Assembly (NCBI RefSeq): GCF_004799405.1
Contig: NZ_SSMW01000135.1
Location: 1-64,000 of the forward strand
Direction of reading: 5' to 3'
DNA from: Bradyrhizobium sp.
GTDB lineage: Bacteria; Pseudomonadota; Alphaproteobacteria; Rhizobiales; Xanthobacteraceae
DNA: 64,000 bases
A program made the translations under genes and the position numbers. Positions 33,235-41,853 of this stretch are shown here, piece after piece (within the stretch, counting starts at the first letter, position 1; each line of letters opens with the position of its first letter). Below the pieces are notes generated by a model. It was not told where the DNA came from, searched no databases, and was given only the letters and a program-made list of their open reading frames with translations.

Positions 33235-34044
33235 ATGAAGTCAAAAGAAAAATCGAAACTCAGTCGAAGAACACTCGTTGGGCCCGTCGTCGCCGTCGGC
33301 GTGCTGGCGGCAATGACCACGTTTGCACCAAGTGCCTACGCCCAGAAGGATGCAGAAGCCATCAAGACCCTCAAGGCGATGTCCGACTACGTCGCGGGTC
33401 AAAAGACTCTTTCGGTGACCTTCGACTCGGATATCGAGGTGATCACCTCCGATCTACAGAAGCTTCAATTCACCAGTTCGGGTCAGGTGCAGTTGAGCCG
33501 CCCGGACAAGCTCCGCGCCACCCGTACGGGCGGATACACCGATGTCGAGGTTGTCTTCGATGGCAAGACACTCACGATCAATGGCAAGGACAAGAATATC
33601 TTCGCGCAGGTTGATGCTCCGGGATCGGTCGATCAGCTAGTTGGCACACTAAGGGATAAATTTGGGGTCTTGGCTCCGGGCGGCGACCTTCTGCTCTCTC
33701 GCTCTTTCGATGAAATGATGGCAGATGTCATCGATGCGAAGGATATCGGCCGTGGCGTCATCGACGGAGTCGAGTGCGAGCATTTGGCATTCCGAAACAC
33801 GGACACCGATTGGCAGATTTGGGTCGAGCTTGGTGCTCGTCCGATTCCCCACAAATATGTGATTACTACTAAAGCGGTGACCGGAATGCCTCAATACACG
33901 CTCCGTATCAAGGAATGGCGGACGGATGTCGCGGCCGACGCATTCGCGTTCAAATCTGTCCAAGGGGCAAAGAAGGTGGCTATGGAAGCGCTGGCCGACA
34001 CCGATGAAGTCCCGCCGGGAACCGTTACAGGAGAGAAAAAATGA
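33235..34044 (+). CDS. DUF2092 exported protein
   Basis: 269 residues. An RR-containing signal (LSRRTLVGPVVAVGVLAAMTT, cut near AYA-QK) leads to a DUF2092 body: KTLKAMSDYVAGQKTLSVTFDSDIEV, then SSGQVQLSRPDKLRATRTGGYTDVEVVFDGKTL, and HLAFRNTDTDWQIWVELGARPIPHKYVITTK. The fold resembles LolA/LolB-type half-barrels that hold lipids, though the family is uncharacterised. GGAGGAG precedes the ATG. It is the first gene of an operon with a small secreted protein (4-nt overlap) and a TAXI-type receptor, read from the sigma-54 promoter at 33172-33186. Confidence 0.85.
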   Translation: MKSKEKSKLSRRTLVGPVVAVGVLAAMTTFAPSAYAQKDAEAIKTLKAMSDYVAGQKTLSVTFDSDIEVITSDLQKLQFTSSGQVQLSRPDKLRATRTGGYTDVEVVFDGKTLTINGKDKNIFAQVDAPGSVDQLVGTLRDKFGVLAPGGDLLLSRSFDEMMADVIDAKDIGRGVIDGVECEHLAFRNTDTDWQIWVELGARPIPHKYVITTKAVTGMPQYTLRIKEWRTDVAADAFAFKSVQGAKKVAMEALADTDEVPPGTVTGEKK

Positions 34045-34367
34045 ACCGTGCTGCACAATCCATTACCCGTCTGTCAATTGCAACCATGCTCGGCGTCGCT
34101 GCTCTCGTCTGGAACGGTAACCCGCCGCTGAATTCGCAGGCGTCACTGGTGTCGTCAGCCGAGGCCATCATCGGCCGCCCGCTGACGCCGCTCAGTTATG
34201 CCGGCGTCGCACGGCGCACGACGGCGAGGGCCGTCGGAGCCGGAGCGGTCTACGGCGGAGCGGTGTACGGCGCACCGGTGGTAGTCGTGCCCGCGCCTGT
34301 GGTCGTAGCACCCAGTTGTGTGCAGGCTGTGGATCCCTACGGACGGATTTATTCGCGCTGCTACTAG
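34041..34367 (+). CDS. Small secreted valine/alanine-rich protein
   Basis: 108 residues. It overlaps the DUF2092 stop by ATGA, with GGAG well placed in the preceding gene, so the two are translationally coupled. An N-terminal hydrophobic stretch (RLSIATMLGVAALVW) serves as signal; the body is low complexity (GAGAVYGGAVYGAPVVVVPAPVVVAP) and ends with two cysteines (SCVQAV, SRCY). It resembles the small cell-surface proteins at 30811. No function is known. Confidence 0.7.
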   Translation: MNRAAQSITRLSIATMLGVAALVWNGNPPLNSQASLVSSAEAIIGRPLTPLSYAGVARRTTARAVGAGAVYGGAVYGAPVVVVPAPVVVAPSCVQAVDPYGRIYSRCY

Positions 34368-34389
34368 CGTAGCAACCGCGAATGGTGGC

Positions 34390-35724
34390 ATGGGAGTGAC
34401 ACACGTGGCTTCGATAAAATTGCCGCTCTGGCTTCGCGCCATTCTGGTCGTCGTCGTCTTGATCCTCGCGGCGGCGGCCGGTCTGTTTGGCTATCGCTAT
34501 TACACCCATCCGGTGACGCTAACCGTTGCGGTCGGCTCCATCGATGGCGAAGCCGCCAAGGCAATGTCCGCCATTGCCAGCCATCTGGTCTCGATCGACG
34601 CACCCGTAAGGTTCCAGGTCGTCGATACCGGGACTGCGCTCGGAGCCGCCCAGGCGTTCGCGGCAGGCAAGGTCAAGCTCGCCGTGGTTCGTGGCGATGT
34701 CGGAGATCTGTCGCAAGGAGGATCCGTCGTCATTGTCGCGCGCGTGGTCGCGCTGCTGGTGGCACCTCCCGGATCGACCATTGACGGTGTCGCGGCGCTG
34801 AAAGGCCACACCGTCGGAGTGATCGGCGAGGAGACGAACACCAAGCTCATCGATGCCTTGAGTACGCAATACGGCCTGGTTCGAGCCAAGACCTTCAAGG
34901 ACGTAACCCTGGCGGATGCCCGGCGTGCGCTTCAAACCAAGGAAATCAGCGCACTGCTGGTTGTGATCCCCTTATCGGAAAAATATCTGGCGTTGGTGCG
35001 CGGGCTATTCCAGCAGAATCCGAAATTGTCGCCTGTCCTGATACCGATCGATTCCGCCGGCGCCATAGCAGAAGCCGAGCGCGCCTATGAAAGCTTTGAC
35101 GTCCCGAAAGGAACGCTGCGCGGAAACCCTCCGGTACCGGACGACGACCTGACGACGCTGAGAACGTCGCTCTATCTGGTGGCGAACAAGAAGCTCAGCA
35201 CCGATCTGGTCACGACGCTCACGCAAACCATCATGAAGGTGCGCCGGGAACTGCTGGTCGAACAACCCATCTTCGCCCAAATTACGGCTCCCAGCACGGA
35301 CCCCGACGCATACCTTCCGTTGCATCCGGGAGCGGCAGCTTTCTACAACGGAACGCAACAAAGCTTTATGGATGAATATGGCAACTGGATCTATCTGGCT
35401 CCGATGATTTTAGGCGCTCTTGCAACGGCGCTTGCAACCGCGTGGAAATTTTTGAGGATTGGACAGTCCGAAAGCGAGGCACCTCTGGACGCGTTGTATG
35501 CGCTGGGTCGGCGAATACGCAAGGCCGGTACACAGGCTGAACTCGACGCCATCGAAGAAGAAATCGACGGCATCTTGAAGACCCAACGTGCCAGGGCCGC
35601 TGATGGCGATGAGAGCGCCGTGGATGCTACCACCTTGAATGTTGTAGCTCATCGTCTGGAGAACCTGGTTCACGATCGGCGAGCGGCGCTTGAGAAGGGA
35701 CCGGTGATCGCCTCTGCCGCCTAG
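34390..35724 (+). CDS. TAXI-family TRAP-type solute receptor, membrane-anchored
   Basis: 444 residues. One membrane segment at the N-terminus (LWLRAILVVVVLILAAAAGLFGY) is followed by a TAXI solute-binding domain (LTVAVGSIDGEAAKAMSAIASHL, AFAAGKVKLAVVRGDVGDL, LKGHTVGVIGEETNTKLIDAL). A second membrane segment (WIYLAPMILGALATALATAWKFL) and a C-terminal helical cytoplasmic tail follow (ALYALGRRIRKAGTQAELDAIEEEIDGIL). No TRAP permease gene is near, so this may act as a sensor or anchor in place of a transport receptor. GTG 34405 with GGGAG upstream is an equally good start. Third gene of the DUF2092 operon. Confidence 0.8.
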   Translation: MGVTHVASIKLPLWLRAILVVVVLILAAAAGLFGYRYYTHPVTLTVAVGSIDGEAAKAMSAIASHLVSIDAPVRFQVVDTGTALGAAQAFAAGKVKLAVVRGDVGDLSQGGSVVIVARVVALLVAPPGSTIDGVAALKGHTVGVIGEETNTKLIDALSTQYGLVRAKTFKDVTLADARRALQTKEISALLVVIPLSEKYLALVRGLFQQNPKLSPVLIPIDSAGAIAEAERAYESFDVPKGTLRGNPPVPDDDLTTLRTSLYLVANKKLSTDLVTTLTQTIMKVRRELLVEQPIFAQITAPSTDPDAYLPLHPGAAAFYNGTQQSFMDEYGNWIYLAPMILGALATALATAWKFLRIGQSESEAPLDALYALGRRIRKAGTQAELDAIEEEIDGILKTQRARAADGDESAVDATTLNVVAHRLENLVHDRRAALEKGPVIASAA

Positions 35725-35745
35725 AGAACTATAAGAGGCCTATCG

Positions 35746-36018
35746 ATGTATGTGGTTCGTCTGAAATCAGTCGATGGCATTGTGAATTTCAGGGCGTTCA
35801 GGTCCCGGACGTTGGCGCTATCTCATTTTGAGCTCGGCCGGAGTCAGGTGATCGATGAGATTCTCGATGAGTCGACGTTGTTCGATGTCATCTCGGCGAG
35901 CGATCCAAGGACAGCTATCCGGCTGGTGCGGGATGGCAGGGTTGCCTTGTCACGGATCTATCCTCGGCCTATGACGCAAGCCCAGGCCGCCGCCTGGCTG
36001 GCGGATCTGAATCTTTGA
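35746..36018 (+). CDS. Small hypothetical protein
   Basis: 90 residues, no signal peptide or membrane segment. The sequence (MYVVRLKSVDGIVNFRAFRSRTLALSHFELGRSQVID) looks like a small mixed alpha/beta cytoplasmic protein with a C-terminal helix (TQAQAAAWLADLN). I do not recognise the family. AGAGG lies 9 nt before the ATG. It follows the TAXI-type gene after 21 nt and probably closes the DUF2092 operon. Confidence 0.6.
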   Translation: MYVVRLKSVDGIVNFRAFRSRTLALSHFELGRSQVIDEILDESTLFDVISASDPRTAIRLVRDGRVALSRIYPRPMTQAQAAAWLADLNL

Positions 36019-36084
36019 CAGTCGGTCGCGCGTTACAAGGGTGTGCGCTCGGGTTATTCCAGATTTGGGTGCGACGTCTCTGGT

Positions 36085-37719
36085 CTACGAACTCGCCGGC
36101 GCCACGCGCGGCAGGACCAGCCGGACTTTCGTTCCTTCACCGGCCTCGCTATCGAGATGGAGCCGGCCACCCAGGTAATTCGTGACGATGCTGTGGACGA
36201 TATGCAGACCAAGGCCGGTACTGCCTTGATCGCGTCGCGTCGTGAAGAACGGATCGAATGCCTTACGCCTGACATCGACACTCATGCCGCAGCCGTCGTC
36301 GGAGAAGATAATTTCAACACTATCTTTTCCAGCCGCCAGCACCTTGATCTCGATGCTGCCTTCCTTGTTGTCGGCAAACGCATGGGTGGCCGAATTGAGA
36401 AAGAGGTTGGTCAATACCTGTCCGTAGGGACCGGGATAGCTGATCATGGTCAGGTTGGGTTGGCACTCGACCTTGAGGGTGAGATTCTTCTTACCTAGAC
36501 CCGGCCGCAGACTCAAGGCGATCTGCTCGGTCAGATCGCCGAGATCGAAGGTGCGCTGATTCGACTGGTTACGGTCGGTCGCCACCTGTTTGAACGACTG
36601 AATCAGTTCCGCGGCATGGTTAAGGTTGGCGACCAGTTGCGACGACGCTTGGCGGCTGATCTCGAGGAATTCAGACAGGCTCGATCGCCGCAGCGTACCC
36701 TGCGCCATTTCCGTCGCGATCATGGTGGTCTTACGTTCCAGCGCGGTGGCGACTGTGAGGCTGGTCCCGACAGGATTATTGATCTCGTGCGCAACACCCG
36801 CCACCAGCCGCCCAAGGGCAGCGAGCTTCTCCATCTCGATCAGGGAGTTTTGCGTCTCGCGCAGATTTTGCAGTGCTGTCTCGGCGGTATCCCTGGCATC
36901 GCGGACCGCCTGCTCGTTGCGCTTGCGCTCGCTGATATCGATATGGGTGCCGATCCAGCCATAGATGACGGCCGTGGGATCGCGAAGCGGAATCACGCGG
37001 GTCAGAAATGGACGATATTGCCCGTCCTTGCCGAGCAAGGACAACTCGAGTTCCAGAGACGTTCCGGCTTCCAAGGCCTGCGTCCAGCGATAGCGAGCTT
37101 CTTCCAGCGAGACTGGCGCAAGGGTCGCCTGCCAATCGTGTGAGCTGGTATCATTGACCGATGTGCCGGTGTAGTCGTGCCAATGACTGTTGAACCAGTA
37201 AATCTTGCCCATGGCGTCGGCCATCCATACCAGTTGTGGAATGGAATCGGCCAAGGTGTGGAACTGGCGTTCGCTGGCCTGCAGCGCCGCCTCGGCGTGT
37301 TTGCGCTCGGTGATCTCTTCCGCAGCGACATTGACAGCGACGATTTCGCCGCTCGGGCTGCGCAACGGATGCCAATAGGTGACCCAAAACCGTTCGTCGG
37401 TTTGATCGGCGCGCTGGCCGGCGACCTCGATGCCCGTTACCGGTTCGCCGGTCTCCATGATCGATCGGACGATGTCTTCAACCGCGCTGGCCAAAGCCGG
37501 TACGCAATCCCTGACCGTCCGTCCCAAATGATCCTCAACGGAAATTCCGCAGATCTCTGTGAGACGCTGGTTGATCTGTAGATAGCGACAGTCAGGAGAG
37601 AGGCACGCAAGACCGATCGGCGCTGTGTCGTAGATCAGCTGTAAAGCGGGTTGGTGGGGAAACAGCACGACGGATGATGATTTAATCGCCGTCGCACCGC
37701 TGTTGCTTTTTTCCGACAA
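36085..37719 (-). CDS. Cytoplasmic PAS-PAS histidine kinase
   Basis: 544 residues. There are no membrane segments. Two PAS domains (LQLIYDTAPIGLACLSPDCRYLQIN and QFHTLADSIPQLVWMADAMGKIYWFNSHWHDYTG, each with a PAC tail) precede a coiled linker (ALQNLRETQNSLIEMEKLAALG), the H-box with His311 (VAGVAHEINNPVGTSL) and a HATPase (FLNSATHAFADN, DDGCGMS, STGLGLHIVHSIVTNYLGG). It is a soluble sensor with an unknown signal. The frame opens at ATG 37824, but TTG 37719 has GGGAGG at 6 nt and is the better start. It is read from a sigma-54 promoter with a palindrome pair upstream, so it belongs to the regulon. No response-regulator gene is adjacent. Confidence 0.88.
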   Translation of the reverse strand: MSEKSNSGATAIKSSSVVLFPHQPALQLIYDTAPIGLACLSPDCRYLQINQRLTEICGISVEDHLGRTVRDCVPALASAVEDIVRSIMETGEPVTGIEVAGQRADQTDERFWVTYWHPLRSPSGEIVAVNVAAEEITERKHAEAALQASERQFHTLADSIPQLVWMADAMGKIYWFNSHWHDYTGTSVNDTSSHDWQATLAPVSLEEARYRWTQALEAGTSLELELSLLGKDGQYRPFLTRVIPLRDPTAVIYGWIGTHIDISERKRNEQAVRDARDTAETALQNLRETQNSLIEMEKLAALGRLVAGVAHEINNPVGTSLTVATALERKTTMIATEMAQGTLRRSSLSEFLEISRQASSQLVANLNHAAELIQSFKQVATDRNQSNQRTFDLGDLTEQIALSLRPGLGKKNLTLKVECQPNLTMISYPGPYGQVLTNLFLNSATHAFADNKEGSIEIKVLAAGKDSVEIIFSDDGCGMSVDVRRKAFDPFFTTRRDQGSTGLGLHIVHSIVTNYLGGRLHLDSEAGEGTKVRLVLPRVAPASS

Positions 37720-37866
37720 CGAATGCCTCCCTGCCTGTCGACGTCGGCCGCACCAAGCATCGGCGGAAACCGATACCGGTGACGACAGCCAGAGCCGATA
37801 GGTTCCAGTTTTTCGAAGCCGCACGTAGCTCGCTTAAATGACAGACAACGTCCCACCTTTCCAATC

Positions 37867-37881
37867 GCAAGAACCGGGCCA
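37867..37881 (-). promoter_or_regulatory. Sigma-54 promoter for PAS histidine kinase
   Basis: The minus strand reads TGGCCCGGTTCTTGC with GG-N10-GC spacing. The palindrome pair begins 97 bp upstream. With TTG 37719 as start the leader is about 135 nt. Confidence 0.83.
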
Positions 37882-37977
37882 GCATATCAGGCGGCGTAGG
37901 CTCGCAAGAAATGCGTGATGGATCAGTGATATGACCAAACGTCGTTAGATAAGGCGGACGCCTGTTTGATTGAGACA

Positions 37978-38012
37978 CTCCGAAAATTCGGAGGACCTCC
38001 GAAATTTTGGAG
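37978..38012. promoter_or_regulatory. Paired palindromes upstream of PAS kinase
   Basis: CTCCGAAAATTCGGAG starts at 37978 and CTCCGAAATTTTGGAG at 37997, 19 bp apart. It lies 97 bp from the leftward sigma-54 promoter. No rightward -24/-12 element is visible before the L,D-transpeptidase gene at 38195. Confidence 0.8.
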
Positions 38013-38194
38013 TCATCGCACCGCTGTTTTTCGATCAGCGTTGCGAGATGCTGCGTACGCATCGCAGCGAAGACATAATACTCATCGCGACGAAACCATT
38101 TTCGGAATCGGAGGCAATCATCCTGAAACCGTCTCCGCTTACTTGTCTGTGCAACGCGCTGAAAAGGCGCAGGCGCTTACACAGGGGACGTTAG

Positions 38195-38887
38195 ATGTAC
38201 AATCTGGATCCAATCAAGTTGAATTCATACCGTGCCATCGCCTTCGGCGCATTGGCAATCGGTGTTGTCGCATTTTCCAGCACCGCCGCCGCGGCGCCCT
38301 TGCAACTGTTTCCCTTCATCACGACGCCGCCTGCCGAGCAGATACAGCCAGCTCCGCAGGTTGCGCAGCCGTCTCAGGATGAGGGCACCGTGGCGGAAAT
38401 GCCGGCGCGGCTGAAGCGCCAGGTTGTCAGTTATCCGACCCGCGAGGCACCGGGCACGATCATCATCGATACGCCGAACACCTATCTCTATTATGTGCTC
38501 GGTGGCGGTCAGGCGATCCGTTACGGCATCGGCGTTGGCCGTGATGGCTTCACCTGGTCCGGTACGCAATCAATCACCAAGAAGGCAGAGTGGCCCAACT
38601 GGACGCCTCCGGCCGAAATGATCGCGCGTCAACCTTATCTACCGCGCTTCATGGCTGGCGGCCCCGGTAATCCACTCGGCGCGCGCGCCATGTACCTCGG
38701 CGGCACGGTGTATCGTATTCACGGCACCAACGCGCCGGCGACGATCGGCACCCATGTGTCGTCGGGTTGCATCCGTCTCACCAATGAAGACGTTTCTGAT
38801 CTTTATTCGCGGGTCAACGTCGGGACCAAGGTAATCGTGCTGCCGATGGATCGCCGCGCCGACAATGCCGACGGCAGGCACGGCTAG
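38195..38887 (+). CDS. L,D-transpeptidase (ErfK/YbiS/YcfS type)
   Basis: 230 residues. A signal or anchor (IAFGALAIGVVAFSSTAAAA) and a proline/glutamine-rich linker precede the YkuD domain: GTIIIDTPNTYLYYVLGGGQAIRYGIGVGRDGFTW, the WPNWTPP segment of the ErfK group, His in RIHGTNAP and the catalytic Cys in SSGCIRLTNEDV. It cross-links peptidoglycan or anchors lipoproteins in the periplasm. AGGGGACG lies before the ATG. A small membrane protein gene follows. It is 182 bp beyond the palindrome pair at 37978-38012, the usual distance for regulon members, though a matching promoter is not evident. Confidence 0.92.
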   Translation: MYNLDPIKLNSYRAIAFGALAIGVVAFSSTAAAAPLQLFPFITTPPAEQIQPAPQVAQPSQDEGTVAEMPARLKRQVVSYPTREAPGTIIIDTPNTYLYYVLGGGQAIRYGIGVGRDGFTWSGTQSITKKAEWPNWTPPAEMIARQPYLPRFMAGGPGNPLGARAMYLGGTVYRIHGTNAPATIGTHVSSGCIRLTNEDVSDLYSRVNVGTKVIVLPMDRRADNADGRHG

Positions 38888-38905
38888 GGATAACAGGGGT
38901 TTCCA

Positions 38906-39100
38906 ATGAACCATTCGATTTACAGCGCCGATCGCGCGACTCATCGGAAGATCGTGATCGTCGCTCTGGTGATCGGTATCGCCGGAATAGGTCTCGGGCT
39001 GTCATTCCGGGCCGACATCGGTTCGACCCAGACCGCTGGCGTTGTCAAAGCCGGGAAACCGGTATTGACCACCAGCTCGGGCGCCTCGGTTATTCGCTAG
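38906..39100 (+). CDS. Small membrane-anchored hypothetical protein
   Basis: 64 residues: a polar N-terminus, one membrane segment (KIVIVALVIGIAGIGLGLSF) and a short polar, probably periplasmic, tail (GVVKAGKPVLTTSSGASVIR). CAGGGG lies before the ATG. It is 18 nt behind the L,D-transpeptidase and probably co-transcribed. No family recognised. Confidence 0.6.
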   Translation: MNHSIYSADRATHRKIVIVALVIGIAGIGLGLSFRADIGSTQTAGVVKAGKPVLTTSSGASVIR

Positions 39101-39181
39101 CCGTTATCTGAGCGGAAGTTTGGCATTTATCAGAAGCTGCAAAATTCCATGGAAACGAACGCGTCGTGCCTCTGTTCTGCG

Positions 39182-39304
39182 TTACCACCCATCTTGGTTG
39201 CCGAGAGATATTGATAAGCCATAGGTATATGCGTCGGTAAGGTCATCTTCGCGCTTGCTCGCGTCCTTATCCGCAATACGGAATGGATTCACCTCCTCGG
39301 TGAA
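39182..39304. repeat. Diverged direct repeat, copy 1
   Basis: Starts TTACCACCCATCTTGGTTG and aligns to 40599-40723 with about 15 mismatches and one 2-nt gap. A shorter shared piece (ATCAGAAGCTG, 39129) lies further left. On the minus strand both copies encode FRIADK(D/N)ASKREDDLTDAY, so they come from related protein-coding genes. Confidence 0.75.
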
Positions 39305-39553
39305 GTGATCCAGTGTGCGGCGATTATACGTGGTGACCTTGTTGAAAGCCGCGTCTGCAATCTTGCACAAGCCGCGGAAGTGATAGCCGGACACGTTAAA
39401 TGCCCGCTCATCCTTGCCCGTCGACGCCAGAGCGGTGTTGATAGCATGAGCCTGCCAGCCACGGCCACGGGCCTGCTGGTCGTCGATAGATACGCCAACT
39501 GCCCCGTAACGGTCGTCAAGCCATGGAACTTGAGCTCCAGCCAAGCCTATCAA
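39182..39553 (-). pseudogene. Remnant of an unidentified gene
   Basis: An open frame of 123 residues ending in the direct-repeat segment. The part FTEEVNPFRIADKDASKREDDLTDAY is conserved with copy 2 at 40599-40723, then the frames differ because of a 2-nt gap (TYGLSISLGNQDGW here, IPMAYQYLSANKMGG there). The rest (KDERAFNVSGYHFRGLCKIADAAFNKVTTYNRRTLDHF) is not recognisable to me. It is best read as the 3' end of a decayed, formerly duplicated gene. The interval 39101-39652 holds no other gene I can support. Confidence 0.4.
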
Positions 39554-39652
39554 CGAACGTTGCTTAAATTTAATCTTGACGGTGCCAACGGACCGCGGCG
39601 CTGAGGCGTTTCAACGCTATCTGTTGAATGAAAAGTGATCGGGAAGGAAACA

Positions 39653-40489
39653 ATGAAGCGGGGAATAGCCGTTTTGCTCTGCGTCTGCGCGCTCACTGGC
39701 GCCGTCTATTTTGCCATCAGCAAATGGGGCATCCAGCACGAGACGCTTAATCTCTTCGATGCCGCGCGACAGCGGCCGGTCGCGGTCGATCTCGCTGTGC
39801 GCCGCGACTACGAAATGAAGGCGGATGCCGGTTACTGGAAGCTCCCGGTCGCCATCATCAGCAACGGCAATACCGTCAAGAACACTGAGTATTCGTTCCT
39901 TGCCAACGTCTTTGCGGCGCGAGGATATCTGGTTGCCAGCATTCAGCAAGATATCCCGACCGACCCACCCTTGATGACCAAGGTCGGATTGCCCTACGTG
40001 GGCAGGCAGGGGTTATATGAAAAGGGCGAAGCCAACATTCTTTTTGTGCTGGGGCAATTGAAAAAACTGCAGCCGAATGCTGACTACAGCCACCTGACGC
40101 TCGTTGGACACTCAAACGGCGGAGACACCGCCATGTACTTTGCCATGCAGCATCCGGAACTGGTATCGAAAGTTGTCACGCTGGATAATTTGCGCGTCCC
40201 CTTCGTGCTCAGCGATAAGTTGAAGATTCTTTCGTTCCGATCCAAGGATCCCAATTTTCAAACCGATCCCGGCGTTCTGCCGACGCCTGAGCAGGCCAAG
40301 GCGGATGGAATCGATATTATCCGCACACAGTTTCAGCACACCTGGATGAGCGATCGCGGTCCGGATTCTGCAAAAGAGAGGATTCAGGCGACGCTCGATA
40401 AGTTTCTCGGCGGCGACACGACCAGCGAATTGGCGCCGGCGCTTACCGACAAACTGATCGTTGCCAACGCCGGTATGCCGCTTCCCTAG
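39653..40489 (+). CDS. Exported alpha/beta-hydrolase
   Basis: 278 residues. A signal or anchor (GIAVLLCVCALTGAVYFAIS) leads to an alpha/beta-hydrolase core: KLPVAIISNGNTVKNTEYSF, ANVFAARGYLVASIQQD, and the nucleophile elbow TLVGHSNGGDTAMYFA with Ser in GHSNGG. A late acidic and His segment (RTQFQHTWMSDRG) could complete the triad. It is probably an esterase or a dienelactone-hydrolase relative of unknown substrate. ATG 39653 has GGAAGG 5 nt upstream. The gene lies between two diverged direct repeats, suggesting it moved or was duplicated with its flanks. Confidence 0.8.
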   Translation: MKRGIAVLLCVCALTGAVYFAISKWGIQHETLNLFDAARQRPVAVDLAVRRDYEMKADAGYWKLPVAIISNGNTVKNTEYSFLANVFAARGYLVASIQQDIPTDPPLMTKVGLPYVGRQGLYEKGEANILFVLGQLKKLQPNADYSHLTLVGHSNGGDTAMYFAMQHPELVSKVVTLDNLRVPFVLSDKLKILSFRSKDPNFQTDPGVLPTPEQAKADGIDIIRTQFQHTWMSDRGPDSAKERIQATLDKFLGGDTTSELAPALTDKLIVANAGMPLP

Positions 40490-40598
40490 GGGATGTGTCT
40501 CCACCGGTGTCACAAGCTGTCTATGGGCGTCACATCGAGGAATTTTCCGCATCCACCGCCATTGAACGGACACTTGGGATTGATCAGAAGCTGTAAAA

Positions 40599-40723
40599 TT
40601 ACCACCCATCTTGTTTGCCGAGAGATATTGATAAGCCATAGGTATATACGCGTCGGTCAGATCATCCTCCCGCTTGCTCGCATTTTTGTCTGCGATGCGG
40701 AATGAAGTCACCTGCTCGGTGAA
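40599..40723. repeat. Diverged direct repeat, copy 2
   Basis: Second copy of the 39182-39304 segment, in the same orientation and about 1.4 kb away, with the hydrolase gene between. The remainder of 40490-41083 shows no gene I can support. Confidence 0.75.
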
Positions 40724-41083
40724 AACGATGCCCGTCGGCGTGTAGCGTTCGCGCAGGCTCACGGATTTCTGCCTCCATACATTTGCATATACCGTAGTGA
40801 TTGAGAAGCGCTGCTAAATGGAGGACCCTCGGAACGGGAACGACCTGCAGCTTCTACACGTGACCTCCAAGGGAGTTGGAAGTAATCGAAATTATGCATT
40901 TTCGTCGATGTTCATCGCGGCCCATGTTTCGCCTTGCGTCCAACCGCAAGGTTCTTCGAGTCCGCGCAACGCCAGCATATACAGATTGTAGCTGATCAGT
41001 CCCGCAAACTCTGGGTCTTAGCCGTTAGACTTGCCGACAATCTGCTGCATTCGCTGTGTTGCCTCGATTATTGGTCGTCCCAT

Positions 41084-41503
41084 TCATTTTTTCTCGTACT
41101 GTCGAACAATTTTCCGGAGACTTTCCGCGGCACTCAGACTTGTTGCTCTGTTGTAGTGCGCGTTGGTGACGCTGGGATGGGTATGGTGCAAAAGCGCGCT
41201 AGCGAGATAGGGGTTCTCGCCACCGTGGGTCGCGGCGGCGGAGGCGCCAGAGGTACGAAACAGATGCGGGCTCACCTCCACACCCACGGTTGCGAGGGCG
41301 GTCCTTCTAATCACAATTGCCACCTGTTTGTCGCTTATGGGCGTGCCGTCGTTTGAGGAGAGCCAGAGAGCTGGAGGTGGGTTACCTGTCCGCGCCAGCA
41401 CCGGCCTGTATTGGCCGAGGTAGCGGTCAATTGCTGGCGTGAGCAACTCGTTGATGGGTCGCTCGTCCGGGCGGTTCGGCTGCTTTATTTTCTGGATTGG
41501 CAG
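41084..41503 (-). pseudogene. Tyrosine recombinase, C-terminal fragment
   Basis: About 140 residues of a phage-type tyrosine recombinase: PINELLTPAIDRYLGQYRPVL, then the catalytic Arg region SPHLFRTSGASAAATHGGEN and the His and Tyr region LLHHTHPSVTNAHYNRA. The N-terminal half, including the first catalytic Arg, is missing: an in-frame stop precedes the fragment near 41505. It is therefore a remnant. It lies next to a second, different integrase relic, so this is an insertion hotspot beside tRNA-Leu. Confidence 0.75.
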
Positions 41504-41853
41504 TCACAATAAGCGAGTGCTAATCGCACCTCACATAAGCCTGTGATACTGGGGTGCACGGGGCTTCGGCCCACGATGTTTGACTGCAACGTGAGTTTCC
41601 CGGTGAGGAATGCTCACGGCGCTTGTTAGCAGCCGGAAGCTAGCGCGCTGATTACCATCACCTATTGAACGCTTTCGTTTCGGCAAATTTTCCGGCGCTG
41701 AAGGGTTTTCCGCATTCTGGGAAAAATCGCTCGACCGAACCGACAATCGTAAATGCGCGCCAATAACTGGCGGGATGATGAGCAATTGGTAAAAATTCAA
41801 GAAAACTGGCACCCCTCGAGCGTTACGTGTTTGAGATCATGCAAAGAGTGGCT
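41504..41853. other. Intergenic interval without a supported gene
   Basis: This stretch between the two recombinase relics carries only short open frames with no recognisable family. It is probably decayed mobile DNA. Confidence 0.4.
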
